From Coprinopsis marcescibilis (taxonomy: Eukaryota > Basidiomycota > Agaricomycetes > Agaricales > Psathyrellaceae), in NCBI GenBank assembly GCA_004369085.1, contig ML210233.1, forward strand, positions 1-64,000: a DNA stretch of 64,000 bases. Reading direction: 5' to 3'. The notes under the pieces were generated by a model, which was not told the origin of the DNA, did no database searches, and saw nothing but the letters and a program-made list of their open reading frames with translations. The position numbers were made by a program, and so were the translations under genes. Within the stretch, counting starts at the first letter, position 1. Every line of letters starts with the position of its first letter. Below are positions 1-10,937 of the stretch, in pieces.

Positions 1-592
1 TACCACTGAACTCGGATCTACTACATCTGCCAGAACAGTTGCCGAGCGGATCAAGTCGATCATAAGCAATGCCCGCCTTCCCCGCCAGGATCGGAGGCAT
101 TACTGTATCAGCACGCGGCACTAACACGGCCCGCAGCATCTGCTGATGAATGTTGGTTCGAGTTCGCCGTCGGATTCGTTCTCCACGCAACCGTCATCAT
201 CGTGCACAGCGTGCAGCCTCTCCGCTATCGGTTACCTACGTGCCACTTCGCGTTTAGGAGTCCTCTTGGAATAGGGTGCTTTCGTGAACCGAAACTGCCT
301 CACATTGTGCGGTTTGAGACCAAGGACAGATCACTGGTCAGGGAGGCTTGTCATTGTGGATGACGGTCTGAAGCATCCGTTGACGACGCCGTCCATTGTT
401 TTTTTTTCAAGGATAGTTGCGGTGAACCGCATTCTTGATCCATGACTACACCGTCGGTCCTCGCCAGTTCCAGTCCCAACAGAAAGCGAGCGTTGCAGGT
501 ACGTTCGTCTCGCTGAACAGGATCATCATACATCAATATGTGACCTAGGGAACTTACGGTACTCAATATTTTCACCCCAGGAAAGTACCAAC
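1..592. other. Left-edge region with possible gene tail
   Basis: A frame on the + strand is open from base 2 to a TAA at 122-124 and reads as a basic, Ser/Arg-containing peptide of 40 residues. It could be the last exon of a gene entering from the left. A second short Ser-rich open stretch begins at an ATG at 146. Neither can be tied to a family, and either could also be an upstream exon of the gene that starts at 593. The rest of the stretch shows nothing recognisable. Confidence 0.3.
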
Positions 593-2995
593 ATGTCTCG
601 ACCACTTGTCTCGACTATCGTTCAAGCTATAGAGCTCAAGAATCCTCCACCGCTGGACACTAGCACATCAACGCTTCCCAGGCAGAAGGTCTCGAGTTTT
701 TCTCGGTTAGTCATTCCGAAGCCATGACGTTTCATTGTCGCAGTTAAACTGACGAGCTTTACTACTATCCAACTACTTAGTAGGGATGACAACCGCCGCA
801 GGGACTCAGATGAACTGTTCCCACTCCCACTGGGATCACGCTTTAGTCAAGGCCGCAACAACCCTTCTTCCTTTGTGGCCGCCACTGCATCTGCCTCGCC
901 AGTAACATCCCCTCTTGCAATGAGCAGTTTGCCAGTTGCACACCGTCCTCCTTCCCCCACTACGATGCACGACACCCAAATCCGCCTCCTCGAACGCGCC
1001 ATCTCGATTCTGAAGACACATGCGTTCGAGGCAGCCTCCAACCTGTCCAAATTGCGTTCACTCACTGTCACCCCCGCGTCTGACGAATCGGACGTCAATT
1101 CCCCCCGGTTCAAAGCACTTCAACGCAAGAGATGGCTGGAAGAGCGGAGGGAACTTGACGCGCACAGAGCACTTTGGGGTGCCTGCCAGCATGTCGAGGC
1201 GCTGGTCAACCGTGACGCTATGTTCTTCCAGGAGGAGTCTAAGGCTGCCGAGAGGAAGAAGAAGTGGTTGGAAAAGGAGGCAGAGAAAGATGTCCGGGGT
1301 GGATTCTTTCCTTCAGACTATGAAGCTCGAACGGAGACACCGCTTTACCCACTTTCATCTGGCACACGCCGCCGCCGACCTCGGGAACTTTCAGCATCTC
1401 CCGCTGACCAAGAGCTGGCTACATCCACCTCCCAGCATCCCCATACAGCCATCAGCACCGACAGCGAACATCCAAGTATACCAACTACTGCCCCTGCCTC
1501 CCCACCATCTACCAACCAGTCCACGCGTGTGCACAAACACAGCCGGATCCTCCCCCTAGCCCTTGCAAGCATGGCAGATCCTGTCGCTCTCCAACCGCGC
1601 CCTCGCACACAACAAACACAAAACCGCGTCTCCTCAACATCATCGTCTGGTTCGAGCTCGGACGGTGGTGTGCTGCGAACGCCTGCGGGAATGGTATACC
1701 AAGCTCTGGAACCCATGGTCGTGCGGGAAGAAAGCGAAGTGGACGACGATGTCAGGATGCGTGGTGTGCCCTCCGGGACGGTCACCATCTACCGAAGCAC
1801 CGTGGCCACATCGCACAGCGCCGACAGTCTCGACGATGAAGCTGGGGACGTCACGGTCGATCAAGCTGACGGTTCCGACGTCAACGCGACACAGAAGACG
1901 AAGTCCCAGCACCCGACTGCAAACCGACAATCTAAATCAAAGAGCAAGTCCAAGATCAAGGTTGACGTGGACGTGCCGGTCGCGATGCCTTCTTATGTCG
2001 CGGATCTGCTGAGCGGGTTTGACGCTGAATCGCCTGTGGATGGTGCGGGGCTGGTGTTGATGTCGTCGGCTGATCTGGACGCGATCAGCAATGCCCGGAC
2101 CAGTAGTGGTAGTGTTGCGAGCGGGAAGGAGGGTGTAGTTGTTCCTCCCGCTCGGTTCAGCACGGGGAGTGCGATGGGGAGCATTGGGGGTGCGTTGGCG
2201 GAGATGGGGCTGGGTGGTATCGGATCGCCTACCCCTTCCTCTTCGTCTGCCCACGGGCACGCGGAGCCGCAGAGCCCGCCTTCGAGTCCTGCGACCAAAA
2301 AGCTCCTGCGCAAGATCCCGAGCAAGAACCGGTTCAGTGGCTTTTTTGCGTCTGGTGGGAAGCGGGCGTCGGTTGTCTCGCCGCCCTCGTCTTTTGCTCA
2401 GCAGGGACAGAGCCAGCACCATCCGTATCCGTATCCGTCACAGGCACTTGCCACGCGGTCTTCGCAGGTCCCCAGTCGGCTGGGGAGCAGCATTGATTTG
2501 ATTCGGGTTATACCTGAGGACCGGCCGTTTTCGTTGGAGCTGGAGCTCGGGTTGGAGGAGCTGCGGATGAGCTTGGACTCGGGTGCGAGGGCTAGCAGTG
2601 AAGGAGGGAGCCAAGTTCATGATATCCCAGGCCCTTTGAAACGCCTCTCGGGCTCTGCGGTGCGTTCGGCCAATTCAAGCCAATCGAGCATTGCATCGGC
2701 GCGGGGACAGAGCCTTGATTATACGGCGCTGTACACGCACGCACCTGCTACGCCAACCAAGATGATACATGTGACGAGCGCGCCGCCTGACACCCCGTCG
2801 TTCAATCTTAAAGTTGGAGGTGGTGCTGGCAGCAGCGCTGTCAGTCCGACGACGAAAGCGGCGTCTGTGGGACGGAGAAGCGAGTCGAGTCTGGATGTTG
2901 GGCTGTTGAAGCCTGCGGGTGCTGTGGCAGATACGCCGGGCAAGGGTGGGTTGGGGCGCAAGTTGCGCAAGAAGATCTCCGCGTTGAGGTTTTGA
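593..2995 (+). CDS. Ser/Pro-rich protein of unknown function
   Basis: Two exons are inferred, 593-705 and 781-2995, giving about 775 residues. The intron (706-780) has donor GTTAGT, branch point CTGAC and acceptor TTAG, and the frame joins exactly. Without the intron the long frame has no ATG until 920, so the upstream ATG at 593 in a coding-like exon is preferred. The protein is low-complexity, rich in Ser, Pro, Gly and Thr. It has one short helical segment near the N-terminus (HDTQIRLLERAISILKTHAF) and a Lys/Arg-rich run (KSKSKSKIKVDVDVPV). The last 15 or so residues are strongly basic (GRKLRKKISALRF). No signal peptide, membrane span or catalytic domain is visible. It is probably an intrinsically disordered cytosolic or nuclear protein, and I do not recognise it. 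GC content is higher than in the later part of the window. Confidence 0.6.
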
Positions 2996-3692
2996 TTTTG
3001 ATTTTTGGTTTTTTTTGGACGGCGGGTTTAGATTTTAAGATTCTTGGTTCTTCTTTTCCTTCCTTCCTTCCTCCGTCCTCTTCATGTTCAGACACTTGTA
3101 CTTCTGCTACTGCTTGCTCTTAAAGATGCTATACCATCCAATCTCGAGTGTCTTGCACATTTCTCATGGACCCAACCAACTATCTGCCACTGTCGTTCCA
3201 ACCATCCATATCCATATCATATACCACTAGTATTAGTATCTTCAGGCTTGCTCTCCGCTTTCGTCTGATATGGACTTATCTGTTAGCCATATGCATTTTA
3301 TTATCATCGTCGTTACCGTTATATAGTAGCTCACTTTGCTAGCAAGTTTGGGCACTACATACGCTTTCGCAGATTCCGTTTTGCGCTCAGTGTGAGAACT
3401 TTGGGATACTTGTGATTCCCCCCCTCTCTACACTCATTTCAACGTCGCCACTGCGGCAAGTTCGTCACTCTCACTCTCATTACAAGCATCCCAAACAATA
3501 GAATTTATCGATCAATACAAGCCGGGACCCAAAAAACTTGTAAGTACTTAAAACGTCCAGACTGTACTTGAAACCCTCGAGTTGTCGGAACGGACCACTG
3601 TATAGTTTCGTACTCTTCCTTACCAAAATAAAAATAAACTCAACAAGAACAACTAAAAAGAAAAAAGAACAAAGAAGAGGCAAGAACTATAA
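2996..3692. other. Intergenic, CT-rich
   Basis: Pyrimidine-rich 3' flank of the preceding gene with no convincing coding frame. The A-run at 3661-3666 reads as a T-run downstream of the minus-strand tRNA and probably acts as its pol III terminator. Confidence 0.5.
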
Positions 3693-3784
3693 GCCCACCG
3701 CGAGGGTCGAACTCGCAGCCTTCAGATCGCTACACACGTAGATGCGTAAAAGTCTGACGCTCTATCCGATTGAGCTAGGCGGGC
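3693..3784 (-). tRNA. tRNA-Lys(TTT) with intron
   Basis: Cloverleaf on the minus strand: acceptor GCCCGCC pairs with GGTGGGC, the D-arm is GCTC/GAGC, the anticodon stem is TCAGA/TCTGA with anticodon TTT, and the T-arm is GCGAG/CTCGC around TTCGACC. After A37 there is a 19-nt intron, at the canonical position for eukaryotic tRNA introns. Spliced length is 73 nt before CCA addition. A minus-strand T-run lies about 27 nt downstream (3661-3666). Confidence 0.93.
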
Positions 3785-4294
3785 TTGTTGGAAGGGATGC
3801 AGTGGGCCTTTATTAGCTAAACACGGGTTTGCGGGTGAGTTGGGGCGGCTAAACTGGAAGGGAAAGGCGGGGTTAATGTTAATGGTGTGGACATGTGAAA
3901 TGTGCGTTGCGCCGTGGGCTTTTGCTAAGGGTGCAGCACTATCAGAAGAGCTGAATTGAAAGTTGACGCATTTGCAGAGGTTGGTGAAAGCGGGTGAGCA
4001 ATGTTATGATACAGTATTAAATTCGGTATATGCGATGGTGGTGGTATGCTATGCTATGCTCTGATATGATATGCTATGATAAGTATGCGATGCGATGGTT
4101 ATAAGTATGCGATGGTGGTGAATATGAATAAGAGTACAATAGTCCAGCATCAAAAAAGGCTTCGTCAAGTCCGTGCGTTGCGTTGCGTTGCGGTCGTGCA
4201 AGGTCCAAGGACATCAAGCCCCCAGACGCGTCGTCATAAATATCATCCGTTCATTCATTCCTTCGTGCGTTCGTTCGTGTTTTCGTCAGACCCC
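3785..4294. other. Intergenic, partly repetitive
   Basis: Separates the tRNA from the 3' end of the AA14-like gene. It holds a degenerate microsatellite (listed separately) and shorter runs of tandem GCGTT (about 4174-4190) and TTCG/TTCA units (about 4248-4275). No gene is seen. Confidence 0.5.
4018..4130. repeat. Degenerate TATGC/GATGG microsatellite
   Basis: Repeated short units such as TATGC, GATAT and GCGATGGTGG occur in imperfect tandem over about 110 bases. Units vary in length, so this looks like an old, drifting simple repeat with no coding signal. Confidence 0.7.
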
Positions 4295-6018
4295 TTACCG
4301 CCTAAAAAACCTCCTCCCAAACAACCCCTCCACGGGACGGTCCCTCACCCTCAGCCCAGGCGTAGGACGCGGGATCGCAGTCCGTATATCGGTCAGGACG
4401 GGGACATCGACTTCGCCTTCGGGTTCTTGTTGGCGCTGAGGCTGTCTTTGCTGTTGCGGCTGAGGTTCAGGTTGAGGTTGCGGCTGCGGCTGGGGTTGAG
4501 GTTGCTCGCGTTCAGATTGCGACTCTGGCTCCCCACTCGACCCACTAGGCCTCGGAATCCCCGTCCTCACACCAGTCGCATCCGGAACTTCAAACGTCCC
4601 CTCCGGCTCCTGCTGCCTCCCCCCCTGCGGTGCACTGGTAGGTGCAGGGGTGGGGCTTGGACTCGGACTGTCCGCACCAGTATCAGTGTCAGTTGCCTCG
4701 GCGTCCACGATCACGATCTCCGTAGTCTCCACCGTGATAGTGACGGTGGCCACAAAGGTGGTGATGGTGATCGTCGGTGGGTCGGGTGTGGTGCTCGCCG
4801 ACGGTGTTGGTGTTGGCGCTTCTGCGTCTGCTGAGGAGGACGAGGAGGGGGGTGAGCCAGTTTGGGCGACGAGGATGATGGTGGATGATGAGAGGCTGAT
4901 GGTGGATGATGAGAGGCTGATGGACGGGCTTGGTTCGCCAGCTGGCACGAGCACGATCGTCGTCCCTGCGTTGTTGCTGGGGGTTGGAGAAGGGAGCTGG
5001 GAGAGGATGATGGTTGGTGTGCCCGTCGGTTCCTCTACGGCCCTCTCGAACACGGTGCGCAGGACGGGGACAGCAGCCCCAGGCGCAGGCGTGAAAGAGG
5101 CGAGGTCGAGGTACGAATCTTCAAAAATGTCGTTCTGGGCTCCGTCTGCAAAGTTGTAGAGGTCGTTGTAGACCGGTGGTGAATGTCCGCCTTCAAACAT
5201 CTAGAGAGGGGTCAGTAAACGCGTCGCAAAAATGAATAGACACGCACGTTGTTCCTCTCGTTCTGGACCCAGTAAAAGGGTGTTTTGGCGCCATAAGTGC
5301 AGTTTCCGGGGGAAGGTTCGATCCTGCCCCGCTTCTCGTCCGCGCCGCAGCGTCTGGGAACCTGGCTCTTTGCGATCTTGACGTCCGCGTTGACTTGGGC
5401 ACCGGTGACGTCGCATCTGAAGCCGTTCATGTAGTTTTCGTCCCCGCCTCCGTTCTCGTGGTGCACCCAGAAAAAGGAGCAGATACAGCCGCCTTCCGGG
5501 CACGGAGGCATGCGCTCTGGCACCTGGAACTCTGTGAAGCGCGTCCAGACGCAGGTGTGGTTGACGCTGAAGACTGTGAAATCTTCCGGCTGGACGTCCT
5601 CGACGTTGCTCTTGTACGCGATCGCGAGGGCGCAGCCGGTGACTTCTGAGATGTCGTTGCTGTGGAATCTGACAGTGGGGGAGCGGGGACAGGGGTTGTT
5701 GAGGTCGGCGGGGTCCTTGATGTCGCCTCCTTTGTTGCTGTCGCTGTAGGAAGTGGCGCCCTTGTCGCAGGCGATCTCTGCGGTTGCTGGTTGGCCGGCG
5801 GGGAGGAGGAAGCGGTCGGCGGGGTTTGGGGGGAAGGCGAGGTGGTTGTGGAACCACCACTCGGAAAAGGACTTGCTGCGAAGGGGCGAGACGGCGCGGT
5901 TGTCGTAGGAAAAGTCCTCGGTGGTGACATTGAATCCCCACATGCTCGGGTGGAAAAAGGCGGAATGGGCAAGGGTGCTGGCCACGAGGGTCGTTGAAAA
6001 GACGAAAGAGAAGAACAT
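4295..6018 (-). CDS. AA14-like lytic polysaccharide monooxygenase
   Basis: Two exons on the minus strand, 6018-5248 and 5200-4295, flank a 47-nt intron (donor GTGCGT, acceptor CTAG), giving 558 residues. The N-terminus has a signal peptide of about 17 residues ending in ASTLA, followed directly by His18 (HSAFFHPSMWGF). A histidine exposed by signal cleavage is the hallmark of the copper histidine brace in lytic polysaccharide monooxygenases. The rest of the domain (about residues 18-265) has paired cysteines, N-glycosylation sites and the segment GDENYMNGFRCDV, which resembles AA14, the xylan-active family of wood-decay basidiomycetes. The second brace histidine cannot be assigned without an alignment. 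The last 200 or so residues are a Ser/Thr/Pro-rich, then Pro/Gln-repeat tail containing a duplicated segment. The predicted role is secreted oxidative attack on plant cell walls. Family assignment is from remembered motifs. Confidence 0.68.
4878..4919 (-). repeat. Two perfect 21-nt tandem copies
   Basis: Bases 4878-4898 and 4899-4919 are identical. On the minus strand they encode two consecutive copies of a seven-residue Ser/Ile block (containing SSSTI) in the linker of the AA14-like protein. The repeat keeps the frame. Confidence 0.9.
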
Positions 6019-6183
6019 ACTCGGCTGGCGAGTGCTAGTCTAACCAGTTAGACGAAAGAAAAGAAAGGAGACGGGCTGGAGAGTAGAGCATGGCTTGTGC
6101 GAGGATATAATGTGTTTGCGTGAACAATAGCCTCGTTGAAAACAATAGATAGTAGTGCTAATAATACATGCAAATAGTGACGA

Positions 6184-8708
6184 TCAATATGTATCTTGGC
6201 AGAGGCCTTGCTCGCGGGCTTTGATCTCTGCAGCAACCAGTCAACAATGAACAATGAAAAGAAGAGCGACTTACGCAAGGCCAAGTGCTTCGAGTAGATG
6301 CGGCAGAGACCAAGGTTGCCCATCATATTCCACAAGCCCTCGTAGCCAACCTCGGTCCAGCATCCCCGAATCTCGCCTTCGTCTGACAAGCCCCAGATGT
6401 CACTGCACGCGTCTGCTACTTGATCTCCGCACACCCGCCGAATTGGCCCTTGTCTTGCATCTGACAGCCCCGTGCAAAACACAACAACATCTGCTTCCAG
6501 CTCTTTGCCATCCTCAAACACAACGCCTTCCTTGCTCAGACTAGCAACCCCGCCATGCCCACTCTCGACTTTGATCCGTCCATCCACAATGTACCCGCTC
6601 GCCCCGAAATCAAAGTAGTAGCCGCCGCCCTTGACCCAGACCAGCCCAAACGGGCCCGTGCCTCTGTACCCGTCGTTCGTCTTGAACCCCTTTTTCTCTA
6701 AATTGGCCACCAGCTCGTGGTCCACCCCGCCCTCGCCGACAAGGCTCAGCGCCACCCGCCGGTTCACACCCGCCATGCCCCAGTTCACCATGCTCATGTT
6801 CACCAGGTCCGCAGTCTCCGTGCTGAGCCCTGCCTGCTCGCTGTACAGCCCCGCTAGCAGCTGCCGTGTCCCCGTCGAGGACACAATGTACGTCGACGAC
6901 CGCTGGTACATCGTCACCGCGATCCCGTGCTGCACATAGTCTGCGCATATATCGTGCGCTGTCCAGCCTTAGCGCGCAAGATCGAGCTGAACGGGAAACC
7001 ACTCACCAGAAGTACAGGCGCCAATAACCAGCACTTTCTTCCCCGCATGGTCCGCCGCTGACCGATGTTCTGTCGAATGCAAAATCTGCCCTTTAAACTT
7101 GTCCTGCACCCCTTTTGTCAGCGCACACTTGCAAGGCTAGACTAGACCCACCTTGCCGGGCAGCTCTGGCATATACGCATCGCCCACAAACCCAGACGCA
7201 AACACAACGTGTTTCACAGTCAGCGCGTGTTCTATTTGCTCGTCAACCAAATCGCCATTAAGCTTCATACAACCCACCTCCGTCCTTTCGCCTAATCTTG
7301 ACCGTCCACAACTTGCTCTTTGCATCCTGCACCGCGCTCTCCACGGTACTCGACGTCCACACGTTCAGCTCCAACGCGTCCGCATAATGTTCAAGCCAAT
7401 CCCCAAGCTACAGATCGTCAACGCCAGCTCAACCACCCAGCCCACCCACGCACCTTTTTCGCAGGAGTATACACCGGCCAAGTCTCCGGGAACCTATCTA
7501 TATGCGCATCAACGTCCTACCGCCAAAAAACAGGCACCTACGGCAAATACGGCAAATGGTCGTACCCTAAAACGCAACAAGGTCATCATGTATCCAGACA
7601 ACAAAATTCGAAGTCTAACTCACAAACGGGATCATGCAAGCTAAGCGCATCGTACCTGTCCCTCCAGTTATCCCCCACCCTTGCGTTCTTCTCCACGAGC
7701 AAGCAGGACACGGCCGGTCCACCGAGGTACTTGAACCGCGCGGCGAGTGTCAATCCGGCCTGGCCTGCGCCGATTACGAGCACTGTGGGGTGGTGCACTG
7801 TAAAGCTTTCGAGCTCTGCTTTACGTTTTTCGTCCCATGTCGATGCTGGGCTCTTGGTGGTGGTGACGTTGGGAGGGGTGTAGTAGGAAGTCTGGTCGAA
7901 CCGGTGTGCGCCTGTGAGAGGTGTGTGGGTGTGCAGGGCGACGAGGGTGGTGAGGATCACATGCGATTTCCAGTGGATCGTTTGCGCTGTTGTGCCAGGT
8001 CAATAGGACATCAGGCGCGCTTATACTTTGATCTGTATACGCACCTTGGCCTTGGCCTTGCACTTGGGGAACAAGCCGCACGACCCCTTGACAGTTCCCG
8101 ACGACGGTATCAAACGTGAACAAAAACTGGATCCACGCGAGGTCGGGAAAAAGCTGTGCGAACGCGGGCGGGGGCGCGTCTTTGATCGACCCGTTTGAGC
8201 TCGAGCTCGAGGCGAGCTGTACGTTTGAAATCTCGGCTTGGGCGAGTCGGTCGGTGAGGAACTGGGTGATGCGGGATGTGCTTTCGAATGTGCGAAAGTT
8301 CCAGGTGAGGGCGAGGGCGTCGCGCCAGTAGGAGGAGAGGGTCGGTGGGTGTCCGTTGGCGCTGAATTTGGGCTCCTCCTGTTCGAGCGCCTGTTGGTTG
8401 AGGCTTCGCCAAGTACTGCAAGTAAAACCACGTACCTGCGAGCTCGTCCGAGACGCGGGCTGGTCGACCCCACCCTCGGGCCGCATAAACGCACTGTCGT
8501 ACCCGCTGTCCAGTACGAGGTCGGACATGAATCCGGGGATGTTTAAAGTGGATTTGTGTGTGTGTTCAGCGAATTTGGAGAGCCAGGTTTGGGCGATTGA
8601 AGTGCTTTCGGAGGGGGTTGGGTGTGGGAGGGGTGTTTGGGGGGTGAACCCGAGTTTGGGGAGGGTGGGGAGGCCTTCTTCGGAGGGGTGCGGGGGTGGG
8701 GAGGACAT
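6184..8708 (-). CDS. Flavin-containing monooxygenase with NTF2-like N-terminus
   Basis: At least nine exons: 8708-8045, 7986-7624, 7566-7542, 7493-7454, 7407-7278, 7231-7152, 7103-7007, 6958-6275 and 6227-6184. All joins keep frame, giving up to about 708 residues. The N-terminal 220 residues look like an NTF2/SnoaL-type fold (YWRDALALTWNFRTF). Then comes an FAD-binding Rossmann motif (VLVIGAGQAGLTLAARF), an FMO-type stretch (ALSLHDPVWYDHLPYLPFP), a second nucleotide-binding motif for NADPH (KKVLVIGACTSAHDICADY), and the family's usual C-terminal ending (ALQIKAREQGL). It probably adds oxygen to a small organic substrate in the cytosol; the substrate is unknown. Exon 1 may contain another intron of 87 or 141 nt that keeps frame (donor near 8502), because the segment after LVLDSG has no family counterpart. 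One exon is only 25 nt long. Confidence 0.82.
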
Positions 8709-9899
8709 GGTTGTGGTGTGGTGGGAGGAGAGGAGGGCTGGATGTTTAGTTAGAGGAGTGGAGTGATGTGAATAATTATATGCGATGAGATTGGGGTATT
8801 AGTAGGACATTTGATATTTTGGTGGAGATGATGATGGTGTGGGTTGGTGATTAAGCGTGCGCGTGAAAAAGACGAAAACGGCGAAGAAGCAGAAGGAAGG
8901 ACCAGGGTTCGGTGGAGATGCACGGTATGAATCCATACTTCATTAATTTCATTACCTGTGGCGAATTCGGCTCTTGCTGCTGCTTCTATGTATGAGATTA
9001 TCGCAGTGATTGTAGTCAGGTGCGTAGCGCACGCGATCTCTTTGGTGTACTGCGAATATGTGCCAGTGGCGGAGAGCTTGACGTGGTGAATTTTTAATGT
9101 GCGTTGAGTGGGGTGCAGGTTTAGATGAATAAGGTCAGTTGGTGTGATTTGGTTGTGTTGTGGTGGTGGGTAGTGGTGAGGTTGAGCGCTTAAGCGGATG
9201 GCGGACCGTGTGTTATGGTCGCCGTCGATTCTCGGTTGAGGCCTGGCCGTGAGGGCACGCGAGGTCCAATGGTACTTTAAATGGAATTTGAGCGGGGGTA
9301 AGCTCTAGTACACCAGTAACTAGGCAGCAGAAAAGCCAATCCGATCCATGCACTTGTACTAAATACCGAGAACGCCAGGCAGGCAGGTTAACAGCTTGGA
9401 TCCGATCTGGGCCCTTGTGCTTTAACAAGCACAGTAACAATCCTTGAAGTTCGGTCCCGTGGACTTGAGCCATAGCCTACCAAAGTGGCGTTTCCCAAAC
9501 CCCTTAATGAATTCTGAGCGCTTTTCGCGGCGTACGCAGAAAGGAAAGTGGGCCGAACAGATGCTTAACCTGGCAGGAAGAAGTAGTTGGTAGCTGCAAG
9601 TAGGTAGTACGTACTCTCAGCGACAGCCGGAGTGTCGCAGGATCCGCAGTGGCACTGGTACGACGCCTCGGAGACCTCCCAACCCGAATTTAGTGATTTG
9701 TGAACGTGCCCGTCCCTGCCGTTCGACACTCGGAAACCTGCAAACGATCGTCCAAACTCCAAGCACCGCCCTGCCAGCGTACATGTACACAGTACATACA
9801 TGCACCTTACCGAAAAGTTGGCCGCCGCCTCCCCCGCAAGTCAAATTAATGGTAATACCCCGCCGGCGCCAAGCCCCGCCCTTCATCATAGATACCATC
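8709..9899. other. Intergenic, 1.2 kb
   Basis: GT-rich 5' flank of the monooxygenase, then mixed sequence up to the tRNA. Short open frames on both strands lack motifs, splice partners or codon character. No gene is seen. Confidence 0.5.
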
Positions 9900-10000
9900 G
9901 CCTGCCTAGCTCAATCGGATAGAGCGTCAGACTCTTACGACGTCTGCTCCGGCGGAAAACATACGATCTGAAGGCTGCGAGTTCGACCCTCGCGGTGGGC
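9900..10000 (+). tRNA. tRNA-Lys(CTT) with intron
   Basis: Same cloverleaf as the other lysine tRNAs here, with anticodon CTT. The 28-nt intron is at 9938-9965, after A37. Acceptor base 4 is T, giving a T-G wobble pair where most copies have C-G. A T-run begins 10 nt downstream (10010-10014). It is the only one of the seven on the + strand. Confidence 0.93.
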
Positions 10001-10537
10001 TACTATGACTTTTTGTTTAGCTGTTTTGCAATAGGATGAGTCGGACACGGAACTTTTTTTTTTCCTTCTTTTTTTTTATTGTCCCGTTTAACGTTAAACC
10101 GACTTTGTAAAGTTAAAAGGGAAGAAGGAGTTGGTGGAGGATGATTGTACTTGAGCGTTTCGTTAGACTCTTGGCCTGCATGCTGTTGTTCGTTGCTCGA
10201 GGCAGAGGAGGGACGAGGAAGAGATGCTGCCTGATTCCGTTCCGATATGACGTCACAGCGATCATTTTCGCAAAACAGGCGCCAGCACAATTTCATCCCT
10301 CCTCATTTTTTTTACCAAAAAACAAGGAATATATCAATTACTACCATGTACGCATCGCTCCCCTAGGTCCGTACAGCTATTTTAACCATCACATTATAAA
10401 GAAACTCGGACCTCGGGCTCAATTGAAAATTTGTGTGTTTGAGAATGATCAAGACATTTGTGGATAGTGGATAATCCGGAAGACAAGACCTACACGGTAC
10501 CCGAAAAAAGGTAATGGCGATGTATTGCAACAGTAGA
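10001..10537. other. Intergenic between tRNA-Lys genes
   Basis: Contains poly-T and poly-A tracts (about 10050-10075 and 10307-10322) and no recognisable gene. The A-run at 10504-10509 is the likely terminator of the next minus-strand tRNA. Confidence 0.5.
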
Positions 10538-10646
10538 GCCCACCGCGAGGGTCGAACTCGCAGCCTTCAGATTCCAACGGCGAACATCCACAGAGGGTGT
10601 GGTACGTTTAAAAGTCTGACGCTCTATCCGATTGAGCTAGGCGGGC
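10538..10646 (-). tRNA. tRNA-Lys(TTT) with long intron
   Basis: Exons match the other lysine tRNAs and the anticodon is TTT. The intron is 36 nt, the longest of the set, and is inserted after A37. Acceptor stem is GCCCGCC with GGTGGGC. A minus-strand T-run lies at 10509-10504. Confidence 0.92.
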
Positions 10647-10834
10647 TATGAGAACGAGGGGCGGCTGAACCTCCTTCTCGCGACGCTGGCACCGTACACC
10701 AAACGCCAGTTCTTCCCTTGATGGTCAATAAAAAGGCGAAGAGCTGTATTCTTCGAAGGATGTGCATGGGATACTTACTTCGACCAACAGGATAAGATTT
10801 GGGAAGAGGGGTGAAAAGGAGAAAAAGTCTAGTA

Positions 10835-10937
10835 GCCCACCGCGAGGGTCGAACTCGCAGCCTTCAGATCGCATGTACTCCGCCTTTGAGCAGACATCAT
10901 AAGAGTCTGACGCTCTATCCGATTGAGCTAGGCAGGC
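10835..10937 (-). tRNA. tRNA-Lys(CTT) with intron
   Basis: Anticodon CTT with a 30-nt intron after A37. It shares acceptor base T4 with the + strand copy at 9900. A T5 terminator on the minus strand follows within about 9 nt (10826-10822). Confidence 0.93.

Noticed and set aside
1345..2422. Long antisense frames under the first Ser/Pro-rich gene
   Set aside because: Mirror frames of a GC-rich, repetitive coding sequence; compositions are Arg-rich and motif-free.
8425..8450. A 20-nt GTACGT...TTGCAG segment in the monooxygenase N-terminus resembling an intron
   Set aside because: It is far below any workable intron length and would shift the frame. Larger frame-preserving options are given in the gene entry.
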